64,000 bases of DNA from Prorocentrum cordatum (lineage: Eukaryota; Sar; Dinophyceae; Prorocentrales; Prorocentraceae): assembly GCA_963575745.1 (NCBI GenBank), contig CAUYUJ010012558.1, positions 988,203 to 1,052,202 on the forward strand, in the 5' to 3' direction. Position 1 is the first letter of the stretch. Each line of letters opens with the position of its first letter. The position numbers and the translations under genes were made by a program. A model generated the notes under the pieces. The model saw nothing but the letters and a program-made list of their open reading frames with translations, was not told where the DNA came from and did not search any database. This document shows, piece by piece, positions 41,341 to 51,018 of this stretch.

Positions 41341-42937
41341 CTACCGCGACATCGGCGCCATCGAGTACACCGACGTGATGCAGGAGCTGATGAAGCGGTT
41401 CAACGTGTCAACGATCAGAGCAGTCAAGCGCGCACGCGTCAGTCTGGGCCACCCTTTGAACGCATCGCTGGCGATCGCCATGCAGCATGCGGGTACCCCG
41501 GCGGAGTTGATCCCGTCTGCCAGGCTCCAGTATAGCGAGATCTGCCCACGCAGGCAGAGGCCTCGAGCAATTCGCGTCGCAGTGCTGCCGAAGGCTAAGA
41601 GGTTCAACGAGGTGGTCTGCACCAACGTGTGCTACATCACGTCGAAGATGAAGGAGCGGAAGATCCTGGCCTCATGGACAAGTTCACGCGCTACGAGGTC
41701 GACTGCCAGATCTTGAAGGAGACGTTCCTGAAGGAGGCGAGGCTTTGGCAGAAGCTCTGGATCAGCTGGGCCAGCAAGCCCGAGACGATGCGGATGGACA
41801 CGGGAGGCTCGCACACGTCCAAGCGCATGCACGACTGGATGAGCAAGCATGGCATCAAGCTCGATTTGATCCCGAAAGGCGCGCACCACAAGTTGCGCCT
41901 GATGGAGCGGAACCACGCGGTCCGGAGGGAACAGCTCAGCAAGTACAACCTCCAATTTTCCGATGACTCGCTCAAGACCGCGCTCAGGACGACCGCCAGC
42001 CAGCGGAACACCCTTGCACGGGTTCTCGCCCGCGGCGCTGGTGCTGGGGACGCAGCCCAGGATCTCAGACGCCCTCTGCGACGAGGACTTCGGCCTGTCG
42101 GAGCGGGCCGCGCTGATGGTCAGGCGGACGGCCGCCGGCACGGCCTTCATCGAGGCCAACTGCTCGCGCGCCGTGCAAGCGGCGTTGCTGGCGCGCAGCA
42201 GGCCGACGAGGAGGAACTACGAGATCGGTGAGTGGGTCTACTTCTGCCGACCCGAACAGACGCAGGGCCTGGAGAAGTGCCACGGGCACGGCCCGACGCT
42301 GGTGGTGGCAGTGGATGCGAAGGTCAATGAGGACAACGCGATGCACACCTCGGTAGTGTGGGTGACGCGCGGATGCACGATCAGCCGCTGTACCATTGAG
42401 CAGCTTCGCCCCGAGCTGCCAGGCGAGGCCCGCGAGCGTGAAGGGCGCGGCGAGGACCCCGACAGCCCGCTCAGCACAATCGAGAAGCTCAGGCGCGTGC
42501 TCAAGCAGACGAAGGGAAGCTGCAACTGCTGGGACCTTGCCGAGGACAGGCGCCAGCCCCTCTACGATGACACCCCGGACGACATGGGCGAGCAGCAGCA
42601 GCCCAGCGCCCAGGCACCCATGGAGACGGACGAGACCAGCGAACCGACAGCAGGAGCGACTGCCGCGGCAGCTCCTGAAGATCCTCAGCCGGCGGCGACT
42701 GGCGAGGATGCGGCCGCCGAGACAGCAGTGGCCAGCGCCAGCGCGTCTGGCAGCGCGGCGCAGGAGCCAAGCAGGACCCACATTGATGTGATGGCGAAGA
42801 GGAGTGTCGAGGAGGCTGAGAGGCTGGACGGCATCCCGCTGGCCAAGCACGCATGCCTGTCGCGGGCGAAGCTCGCACCGCAGAGCGAGGAGGCTGAGCT
42901 CGCCGAGGAGGTGGGCGACCAGATGCTACTGCTGTAG
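41341..42937 (+). pseudogene. Integrase (GAG pre-integrase, catalytic core, C-terminal region)
   Basis: The pre-integrase segment is recognisable (VSLGHPLNASLAIAMQHAG, then RLQYSEICPRRQRPRAIR), but its zinc-binding pattern is incomplete. The first catalytic Asp position reads VCTNVCYIT, with Asn where Asp is expected. After a frame change the core continues (DKFTRYEVDCQILKETF, RMDTGGSHTSKRMHDWM, AHHKLRLMERNHAVRREQL), keeping the second Asp and the Glu. Another frame holds the C-terminal region (FSPAALVLGTQPRISDAL, then NYEIGEWVYFCRPEQTQG) and ends in TAG at 42935. The enzyme would insert cDNA. This copy should be inactive. Confidence 0.7.
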
Positions 42938-44302
42938 GAGTCGACCGAGACGGTCTACATGCTGGCCTTCAAGAGGAAAGCCCCCCACCATCGTGGAAGC
43001 GAAGCTGACGCCTGAGGAGAAGGACCCGTTCTACGCGGCGAAGCTAGAGGCCCTCGAGATTTTCAGCCGCAACGACGGCTGGGAGCCCATCGACGAGGAG
43101 GAGGTGGACCCAACAGCCTGCTGCCCTCTACGCTTCCAGCTCAAGTGGAAGATGAAGGATGGGTAGAAGGTGGCCAACGCGCGCGTGCTCTATCAAGGGT
43201 TTAAGGACCGCGGCGTCGCCGAGGGCCAGCTCGAGAAGGAGGCGCCGACCCTCAGCAAGCTTGGCCGACGCACGGTCATGCTCTGGGCGTCTCTGAAGAA
43301 GCGGAGGCTGTTCACCGCGGATGTGAAGTCCGCTTTCCTGCAGGCTGAGGACGCCAGCGTACATGGCCTCAAGCTGTACGCGAGCCCGACGAAGGAGATG
43401 CGGGAGATGCTCTCATACCAGATCGGCTTGCAGCAGGGACAGCTGCTCAAGATGATCAAGCCATGCTTCGGTGACCCGCGGTCGCCCAAGCTCCAGCACC
43501 ACCACTCCGACGAGGTCGCGAGGGAGATCGGGTTCAGGAACCACAGGCTCGAAGACTGCCTGCTGTTGCCCTGCGACCAGCGAAGGTCGAAGACGACACG
43601 TTCGACGCGCGCAACTTCGAGGGCCAAACCTACGTGGTGGACGGTCTGATCGGCAAGCACATGGACGACTTCATCGGCGGCGGCGAGGGCGTGACGAACG
43701 AGCAGGACCTCCACGCGACGCTCGACAACACCGAGTGTTTCCAGGTGCGGCTGGGGGCGCTCAACGAGAAGTTCAAGTTCGGCAAATTGGAGTTCGGGCC
43801 GAGTCTGATCTTCACTGGTGGCGAAGTGGAGCAGTCCCTGTGCACCTGCGCCGTGACCCTCACATTCGAGAAGTACCTGCACGCGGTGAAGCCCATCACC
43901 ATCGAGAAGCACCGGAGGGCTGATCTCACGATTGCGTTATCGCCGAAGGAGCTCACGAGCTTCAGGGACCTGACTGGACAGTTGCAGTGGCCGGCAACAC
44001 AAGGAATGATCATAGCAGCAACCACGATGTCCTTCAGAGCTTCAGCGACAGGACGAGCTACCGTGCAGGACTTTCTGGACGCGTACAAGGACCTGCGCTT
44101 TCGGAAGGCCAGCGCGGACGTAGGGCTGTACTTCGGGTTCGACAAGGCCTGGAGCGACCAGCGAGTTAGCAGCTACACCGACGCGAGCTGGGCGAGTCGA
44201 CATGACGGAGACTCGCAAGGAGGCCATGCGATCTTCGTCGGACCTGCGGACAAGCTCAACGCCGGCACCCCGACGCACTTCGTGGCCGTGGAGTGGGCCT
44301 AG
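42938..44302 (+). pseudogene. Copia-type reverse transcriptase
   Basis: The N-terminal linker (KLTPEEKDPFYAAKLEAL) is followed by a TAG at 43164. Typical RVT_2 sequence then appears: VANARVLYQGFKDRGVAEG, LFTADVKSAFLQAEDASV (motif A Asp), LLKMIKPCFGDPRSPKL and GFRNHRLEDCLL. A frame change near 43600 leads to LIGKHMDDFIGGGEG, the motif C with both aspartates. SFRDLTGQLQWPATQG follows in the connection region. The first RNase H strand (SYTDASWASRHDGDSQGG) lies before a TAG stop at 44300. Confidence 0.8.
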
Positions 44303-44996
44303 AAGAAGCTGCAGCGGCTGTGTAGGAGCTCGCTGTCGGCGGAGGCGCAAGCAGCAACTTTGGGCGCGGACTCGTTGATGTGTGTAGTAAAGGTATACTT
44401 GGCGTGGAGCGTGCGCCCCGACCTGGACATGATGCCGCGATGGTGTCCCTCGGCGAGTCACCACTCATCACGGACGCGAAGTGCCTCTACGACGCGTCGC
44501 GCTCTGCGACGGCTGGACTTGGCATCTCGGAGAAGAGGACGGCTATCGAGGTTAAGATCGTGAACGAGCAGCTGGTGGAGATTGGCGCCACAGGGAAGTG
44601 GGTGAACACGCAGCAGCAGATGGCGGACGGGCTCACCAAGCTATCAGCCCGCCAGATGATGGCAGATGTGCTACGCCGTGGAGTGCACGCGTTGCGCTAC
44701 GATCTCGACGTCGTGGCAAGCAAGAAGCTCTCCAAGAGGGCGATGCAGCAACGCGAGAAGGAGTTGGACGACGCTGGCGAGGCACTGCACGACACCTTCG
44801 AGACGGCGCCTGTGACAAAGGCGAAGGAAAAAGCGAAGGCCGAGGGCAATCGCCATCTCGGCACAAGTGGCGCGAAGCTGGCGGCGACGCTAGCAGCAAG
44901 CGGAGCCAGCAGCGCGGCCGGCCAGGTGATGCAGCACACGCCCAGCGGCGTGAGCTGTTCAACCGACCGGCGCCGACCGACTGTAACGACATCATG
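44160..44996 (+). pseudogene. RNase H domain and Lys/Glu-rich tail
   Basis: RNase H residues are spread over a stop and a frame change. The Asp is in SYTDASWASRH. After the TAG at 44300, the Glu is in RSSLSAEAQAATLGAD. In the next frame, an Asp lies in ESPLITDAKCLYDASRSA and the last Asp in VNTQQQMADGLTKLSA. All four acidic positions survive. A charged tail follows (ALHDTFETAPVTKAKEKAKA) and ends in TGA at 44996. The domain would degrade RNA in RNA/DNA hybrids. Confidence 0.75.
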
Positions 44997-45332
44997 AGAA
45001 TCATGATTCTCGGCATCGTGATGGGACTCGTGGTGGCGTTCTACTGTGGATTTCGTGCTGGAGTTTGGTGGACACGCTGGACGCTGTAGATCGAGCACGG
45101 CGCGAAGATCGAAAAGACGCTGGAGCCCGAGATCGAACCTGTGCCAGTCAAGGTCAAGACCGTGGAGACGACCACGACTGGGACTGATCCGAAGCCGACG
45201 AATCAGAATGATCGTTCAGTCGCAGTGCCGCTACAGTCTGGACCTCAGCACGCCGAGATTCTAGCCGCTGCCCGAGTACGCCCATGGACCTTTCGTGACC
45301 GGCTGGACGACGACGGGGACCCAGAGACATGA
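44994..45332 (+). pseudogene. C-terminal membrane segment and acidic/Thr-rich tail of the copia element
   Basis: A short frame reads MRIMILGIVMGLVVAFYCGF and continues RAGVWWTRWTL, one strong hydrophobic span with a basic flank. After a TAG at 45087 the same frame continues as a hydrophilic tail (EIEPVPVKVKTVETTTTG), ending in TGA at 45332. A membrane segment after RNase H is not part of the standard copia Pol. I recall similar ends in other dinoflagellate copia elements. Its role is unknown. Confidence 0.5.
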
Positions 45333-45682
45333 CAATCGGTAAGGCCGACGTGAGACTGAGCGCTCCGAGGAACGCACCTTGCTTGTTTCTGTTCGGCGAG
45401 ATCGACCGATCGCAGGGCGTGCTGAAAATCAAAGAAGTATACATGTCGCTGACGCGACCACCGGTGAGTTTCACATTCGAAGCAGACTGGCTTGTGCAGG
45501 AGGCCCGCGGTGCAAACGATGTTTTATATGTTCTAGTTTCGGTTCCGCTCCCGTTAGGTGTTTTGATTTGTTTATGATAAAATTCTGGGGAGCCTGTTCT
45601 TGGCAATGTGCAAGCATGAAAATGTGTTAACTCCTTTTTGTTCGCCCGTGTCAGCATAACCCCAGTTAGGTTCTCGTACCAA

Positions 45683-45864
45683 TTTCAGCCAACATGATGT
45701 GCTGCCATCATTTGTTCCACACGTGATTAGACACATTGCCATTTGATGTTCCGGGGCCCCTGAGTCAGGTAAAAGATTCCGTGTCTCACTTTCTGATACG
45801 AGTATCCAGGTAACGAGTTCTATCGAACATTCCCGAGGAGACTTCGTGTGCTGCCACTGGTTGA
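45683..45864 (+). repeat. 3' LTR of the copia element
   Basis: This 182-bp block aligns without gaps to 36701-36882. It ends TTGA where the 5' copy ends TTCA. The polypurine tract expected just upstream is not obvious. Confidence 0.75.
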
Positions 45865-45884
45865 TTTTTAGGAGCCTGTCGGGT

Positions 45885-46210
45885 TGGGCCACTCTTGGGG
45901 CCGTCTTGGAATCTTCTTGAGGCCGTGTTGGAGCCGTGTCGGGTTGTCCTGGGGCGATCTTGGGGGCGTCTTGGGCCGTCCGGGCGAGGTCTAGGGGGCC
46001 TCTTGGGCCGTCTCAGCACGTCGGAAGGCCGGAAAGGCGAAAATATAAAAGGTTGGAGAAGAGATTGAAAATCATTGTTTTGTTGCCTGTTGGGCTTAGA
46101 GCTTCCTCCGAACGTCTTGGAGGCCTCTTGGGCCGTCGCTGGGACGCTCTGGGGCCCTGTTGGGGCGTTATGGTGATACTTGAAGTCCCCCTGGTCCGTT
46201 CTGGGGCCGG
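45885..46210. repeat. CTTGG-rich repeat, right flank of the copia element
   Basis: GGGCCGTCTTGG and GGAGGCCTCTTGGGCCGTC motifs match the family at 13.7-14.6, 17.6-18.0 and 36.5 kb. Confidence 0.65.
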
Positions 46211-46314
46211 CCGGGACCGTCACCACGGGGTCTGAGGAGCAGTCTTGGGCCCCGGTCCGCCAGTGGAGGGTCGGGGCACCTGTTTTTGGGCCGTGCGCTT
46301 CCACCCCCGTAGGA

Positions 46315-46498
46315 TACATACACACATACACATATACGCATATAGACACACATGTATATATATATATATATAAACATACAGACACACATACAGATAGACA
46401 CATGTGTGTGTGCAGATAAATGCGTACGTACGTACATGCAGACATGCATGGATGCATGCATACGTACAAAAAGACATGAATGCGCACATGCATACGTA

Positions 46499-46532
<34 letters not shown>

Positions 46533-46820
46533 AATGTACATACAAGCGTGCATGCAAGCAGCCATGCATACATATATGCATGAATACACAAGCGAACCCA
46601 TACATGTTTGTTTTGCGTCGGCGGCTTGGCAAAGTCACTGCGTTGGCGGATGGGCCACACGTAGGGCACACACTTGCTAATTAAGCTGCGGGTACACACA
46701 TCCCGTCATACATACACACATGTATACATACATACCTACATACATATAAATACTGGCCAGCGTGAGCCCCAAACTGTCCGTTGTCGGTATATATAACTAT
46801 ATATAGTTATCTAGATGTAT
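46315..46820. repeat. (CATA)n/(TA)n-rich tract with a perfect palindrome
   Basis: Alternating purine-pyrimidine repeats of the ACATAC and TATATA type fill most of this stretch. ATAACTATATATAGTTAT at 46793-46810 is a perfect 18-bp palindrome. The Tyr/Ile-rich frames here are repeat products. Confidence 0.8.
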
Positions 46821-46829
46821 ATATGTGTG

Positions 46830-46970
46830 TTGTGCGGTCTGTGTAGAACAAGCTATGTGGTGCAACATGTTGTGCAAAATGTTTGCGCAATCAGTGTCGC
46901 GAGACCTGTGATGTGCAATCCACGTGGTGCAAGTCACCGCGCAGGAATTGAAATGTTCAACTCCACTGCT
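46830..46970. repeat. TGCAA-rich degenerate repeat, first block
   Basis: GTGCAA and TGTGCAAT motifs recur at 15-20 bp spacing, like those in the longer block at 48226-48700. Confidence 0.55.
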
Positions 46971-47108
46971 CGCGCAATCTTCCCACCCATCCAACCGCAA
47001 CTTGGTTTGCAAAACCCCTGCGGCGGCGTTTGCGATGAGTGGCTGGTGGTGACTGGTGCGTCGCTGTGGTTCCGCTAGCGCGCGCATGTTCGCGCGCGCA
47101 GCGGCCAA

Positions 47109-47372
47109 CTAGTTTGGCGCGACCAACGCGGCCGCGGTGGCGCTGACCGCACGGCACTTCCCAGCGGGCACTTCAGTGCGAGACGGCGAGTAGGGCGGGG
47201 ACGGTATCATGGCAACGCCGCCAACGGCAAACACGATGATGATAGCAGCAATGCCAGTGACGATGGTGACAACGACGGCGGCAAGGCCAGTGACGGCGCC
47301 GATACTGACCACGCCGGCGCCGATGGCGTTGCCATCGCGTCGGTGATGAAGGTTGTGGAAGGAGCTCGACAT
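47109..47372 (-). CDS. Possible small single-pass membrane protein (87 aa)
   Basis: An ATG frame ending in TAG has strongly GC-rich third positions. The product starts MSSSFHNLHHRRDGNAIG. A long hydrophobic run follows (SIGAVTGLAAVVVTIV, then TGIAAIIIVFAVGGVAM), long enough for one or two membrane spans. The tail is Pro/Ser-rich and ends KCRAVSATAAALVAPN. I recognise no family. The underlying DNA has a weak GGCGNT-like periodicity, so a chance hydrophobic frame is possible. Confidence 0.3.
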   Translation of the reverse strand: MSSSFHNLHHRRDGNAIGAGVVSIGAVTGLAAVVVTIVTGIAAIIIVFAVGGVAMIPSPPYSPSRTEVPAGKCRAVSATAAALVAPN

Positions 47373-47389
47373 GCGCGCGTTGCCGACGC

Positions 47390-48015
47390 GCGAGAGTGGC
47401 CCGCACTGTATCATGTGAGACGGATCGTCCCTGCTGCACGCGCGCAAGGGCGTTCGAATGATTTCGACGCTGGAGGCCCGTTTGGCAGAATTGAATGGGA
47501 ATGTTGAACAAAAGATTACGGTTGTCTTAAGAATTCGCAAGAGGGCGAGCGCAGGCGTCTTTTCAAAACTGGTGTTGTGAAACCATGTGTTGTTATATGT
47601 TTTCGGGACAATCGATTTTGAAATCCTTGCAAAACCCGAGGGTTTTGAAGTATTTCGGCATGCACGCGCGACGACGGGCGCGTGTGCACTTCGTCCCGCT
47701 TCTGCAAGGGATTATTGCGACAGCACACGCGCAAGGGCGTTTTAGCGATTCCGACATGCGCGCGCGAGAGGCCACATGCGATGAACATGTAAAAAAAAGA
47801 AAACCGATGGTTTCCCGAAGAATCTGCAAGAGCGCCGGCGCAGGTTTGTTTGCAAATTCTTGTAGCGAAACCATGTGTTTATATGTGTTCGGGACACTCG
47901 ATTTTGAAATCCCTACGACACCTCAGACGATCGAAAGATTTCGGCATGCGCGCGCGACGACGCGCGCGTGCACTTCGTCCTGTTTGTTGCAACGGATTGT
48001 CGAAGACAGATGGTG
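47390..48015. repeat. Tandem repeat with a period of about 289 bp
   Basis: GAATTCGCAAGAG at 47531 corresponds to GAATCTGCAAGAG at 47820 (offset 289). GCACGCGCGCAAGGGCGTT near 47436 corresponds to GCACACGCGCAAGGGCGTT near 47723 (offset 287). Shared blocks include GAAACCATGTG, TTCGGGACA, CGATTTTGAAATCC and TTTCGGCATGC. About 2.2 diverged units are present. Confidence 0.75.
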
Positions 48016-48225
48016 GTTGATAGACGAATTCGTGCGCATAGTATTGTTGGACGAGGATCTAGGGAGGGATACCGATTTAGCTGGGAGGATCCAAGTTCAC
48101 ATATAGGATGGACGATGGGGCAGAACCATATTCAAATTGCAATACGGAAAAGGGTACGGTAAATTCCGGGGGCGGTAGATCCGAATCCTCTTTAAGGAAG
48201 AAGGACGGAGGTGGTGCCAGTCACG

Positions 48226-48702
48226 CAGTGCAATCTATTATGTGGTACACTGTATGTGGTGCGAAATCGGTGTGGTACAATCAGTGCGAATGCAATCCAC
48301 GTGATGCAAGCTATTTGCAATATATTGTGTACAATCTACGTGATGCAACCTATACCGTGCAAAACACGTTTATGGTAAACAATCTGTGTTGTTCGATATA
48401 AGTGGTGCAACCCACGTCGTGCAGTCTAGGTGGGGAAACCTAGGATGCACAGTCGATGTTGCGCAGTAGATGTGGAGCAATCTAGGTGGTGCAAGATTTG
48501 CGACTGAACTGTGCTGTGAAACCTATGTTGTGCAACGGAAGTTGTGCAATCTACGTGGTGCAATCTATGAAATGCACTCGACGTGGTGTCATCAAAGTTG
48601 AGCAACCTGTGTGATCTGCAACCTATGCTGATATATGTGATGCAACATCTGTATACATATGTTGTGAAGTCTATGCCGTGCAACATATGTGGTGACGCGG
48701 TG
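48226..48702. repeat. TGCAA-rich degenerate tandem repeat, second block
   Basis: Motifs of the form GTGGTGCAATCTACGTGG recur about every 16-20 bp for nearly 480 bp with many changes. I see no coding frame. Confidence 0.7.
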
Positions 48703-48911
48703 TTGACGGGGCGGCGACGGCGACAACGGGGCCGTCAGATCGCCAAGCAGGCCCAGACGACGGACGGCGACGAGGCGGCGATGGGGCGGCGGCAGCGACA
48801 ACGGAGCCGCCATACCGCCACACAGGCCTGGACGATGGGTGGCGACGAGGCGACAACGGGGCATCGACGGCGACCACGCAGCAGCCAGACCGCCACGCAG
48901 GCCCCGTTCCT
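48703..48911 (+). repeat. 75-bp tandem repeat encoding a 25-residue unit
   Basis: Two full units and a partial one share GGGGC(G/A)(G/T)CGACGGCGAC and a CCGCCA(T/C)(A/G)CAGGCC-like block. The plus frame stays open to a stop near 48927 (RRRRQRGRQIAKQAQTTDG, then GRRQRQRSRHTATQAWTMGG). It probably is a minisatellite. Confidence 0.65.
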
Positions 48912-48949
48912 CATGACAAACAAGTAACCTTTGAGTGCAGTCATTGCTT

Positions 48950-49350
48950 GAGGAATGTGTATATGTATGCATCTATGTACACATGTGTAAACTCATATAC
49001 TTACACTTATACACATACCGATACATATACACATACGTGCGCATCTGTGTATATCGATATATCTATATATGTAAATATACGCATAAGCATATACTCTTGT
49101 GTACCCAGCACGTAAACATATGCATATGAATATACATGTACATATACCTAAACGTGTACAATTCCACAGGCATATGTTTATACATGCATTTACACCTTTA
49201 CATTCACATTTGCATATACATATACGTGTGCGTATACATATACATGCCCTATGCATAGACCTAAGCATTTACATATAAACATATGTAGATGTACATGCAT
49301 AAACATGTGCCTTTATGCATGCATGTATTCATACATGCATGTAAACACGC
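48950..49350. repeat. AT-rich ACATAT-type degenerate repeat
   Basis: CATATAC, TACACAT and ATGCATG hexamers alternate throughout. The composition contrasts with the GC-rich neighbours and resembles 46315-46820. Confidence 0.75.
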
Positions 49351-49599
49351 ATACAGCACAGAGATAATAAAAGGGACACATCCTTTTCACGATGCGAAAA
49401 GGTCTGGGCCTGCCGCGTCTGCACCCGAGTTTTCATGAGGACCCCTGCACATTCGATTTCGGGGCTTGTTCGAATGCGCCTCGCCTCGCCCCGGAACGGC
49501 GGCGGCCGCAAACATGCGATGTGTGAAGCAATGACTGACGTGGTTGACGTGGTCATGCCAGTGCAAGAGAGGCCAAGACAGCGGACAAAACGCGCCCCC

Positions 49600-49730
49600 C
49601 ATCAAGATCGAGGATCGAGGAGGATCGAGGATCGAAGATCGAGGGCACTCCGGGAAGATCGGGAATCGGAGGCGCTCATTGAGGACTGAGGATCGAGGGC
49701 GCTCCTTGAGGATCGGGACCCGCGAAGGCG
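49600..49730. repeat. GAGGATCGAGG tandem repeat
   Basis: Short imperfect repeats of GAGGATCGAGG, with two longer GAGGGCGCTCCTTGAGG-like units. This is a minisatellite. Confidence 0.7.
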
Positions 49731-50080
49731 GACAGGCATGCGATGCGCATCAAGACTCTGGCGCCACTCCCGCCACTCCCATAGCAAACAAGAGCGGAGA
49801 AGGGACGACCACAAACGCTGGCCTGAGCAGGCCTCCCTCGGCATCATCCCAGGGCCGACCCCGGCCCTGCGGTGAGGCCTCCCGGCCCCCCTGCGGTGAG
49901 GACCTGCGCGCGTTGCGCCCGTCTTCGAATGCCGCGCGCAGGTCATCACCGTTGCTGGATGGACCGAAGATACTAATACTTCGCGCTGCTCCCCAGATCT
50001 CTCTTGGGGCGCGGTCTGACCAAGATGCGGAGGCGACCCCAGCGGTTGGACTTGCCACTTCTCCGCCCACGCTGCGTCGA
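49731..50080. other. No gene seen
   Basis: GC-rich complex sequence between minisatellite and microsatellite DNA. Short frames have no recognisable content. Confidence 0.35.
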
Positions 50081-50124
50081 CGACGTCGTCGTCGCCGTCG
50101 CCGCCGCCGCCACCATCGTCGCCC

Positions 50125-50186
<62 letters not shown>

Positions 50187-50660
50187 ACCGCCGTCGTCGT
50201 CGCCGTCGTCGTCATCGTCGTCGGCGTCGTCGGCGTCGTGCAGCGCCACAGGGTGGGGGCCTGCGCCGGCGCGCTCGCTGCTGCTTGGGCTGGCCGGCTG
50301 GCTGGGCCGCTCGGAGCCTGGGTCCTTGGCGGAGGGCCGCGCGGGGCGGAGAAGCGGGGGGGGTGGGGAGAGCAAAGCGGAGGAGGGAGGGGGGCAGAGA
50401 AGGAGGAGGAGGAGGAAGAAGAGAAGGAGGAGGAAGAGGAGGAGAAGGGGGAGGAGGAGGAGGAGGAGGAGGAGGAGGAGGAGGAGGAGGAGGAGGAGGA
50501 GGAGGAGGAGGAGGAGGAGGAGAAGGAGGAGGAGGGGGAGGAGGAGGATGAAATGAAGGAGGAGGAGGAGGAGGCCGACGACGAGGAAAAGGAGGAGGAG
50601 GAGGAGGAGGAGAGGAGCAGGAGGAGGTAGAGAAGAGAGGAGCAAGAGGAGCAAGAGGAG
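50080..50660. repeat. (GTC)n followed by (GAG)n microsatellites
   Basis: Interrupted (GTC)n at 50083-50240 and (GGA)n at 50395-50640, separated by about 150 bp of GC-rich sequence. Long Asp, Val, Glu and Leu frames are repeat products. Confidence 0.9.
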
Positions 50661-51018
50661 AGAGGGGCAGGGCGAGGGGGGGCAGGACGAGGTGGTGAAG
50701 AGGAGGCGTGGAGACGTGGAGACTACCTCAAGGCCCGAAAGCCTTGTTCGCCGCTACGGGCGCGTGACGCAGGCGAGGAGACCGCAGGCCCGACCCCAGG
50801 AGATGGGCGGGCGGGCTGGCCCGCAGGCGGCAAACGGGACTGAACCAGGACACCGCAGTCTGGACCCTGCCCTTCCCCGACGACCTCCTTCATGTGTCCT
50901 CCCTCTTGCCCCAAAAATTGACCAGGCCCTCGAAGTCTGTCTCAGTGCTGAACGTACCGCGCGGCCTGGCCGAACTGCTCGATCAGCCAGCGATGGCGCA
51001 CGAGGCGATGCCAAGGGC

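Larger units (their letters stand above)
36701..45864 (+). mobile_element. Ty1/copia-type LTR retrotransposon (old, degenerate)
   Basis: Two 182-bp direct repeats align end to end without gaps. Between them, in copia order, lie a primer binding site, Gag, aspartic protease, a methyltransferase-like domain, integrase, RT and RNase H. A C-terminal membrane segment follows. The LTRs agree at roughly 75-80% of positions by eye, and the frames carry many shifts and stops, so the copy is old and inactive. Integrase before RT separates it from Ty3/gypsy. LTR limits could extend upstream of my start. No target-site duplication was found. Confidence 0.85.

Noticed and set aside
46168-46699. Tyr/Ile/Cys-rich frames resembling membrane proteins
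   Set aside because: Translations of ACATAT and TATATA repeats.
48993-49268. Cys/Ile-rich frame resembling a small Cys-rich secreted protein
   Set aside because: Produced by the AT-rich hexamer repeat, and the Cys spacing follows the DNA period.
49544-50654. Long Arg/Gly and Leu/Asp frames
   Set aside because: Products of (GTC)n and (GAG)n microsatellites.
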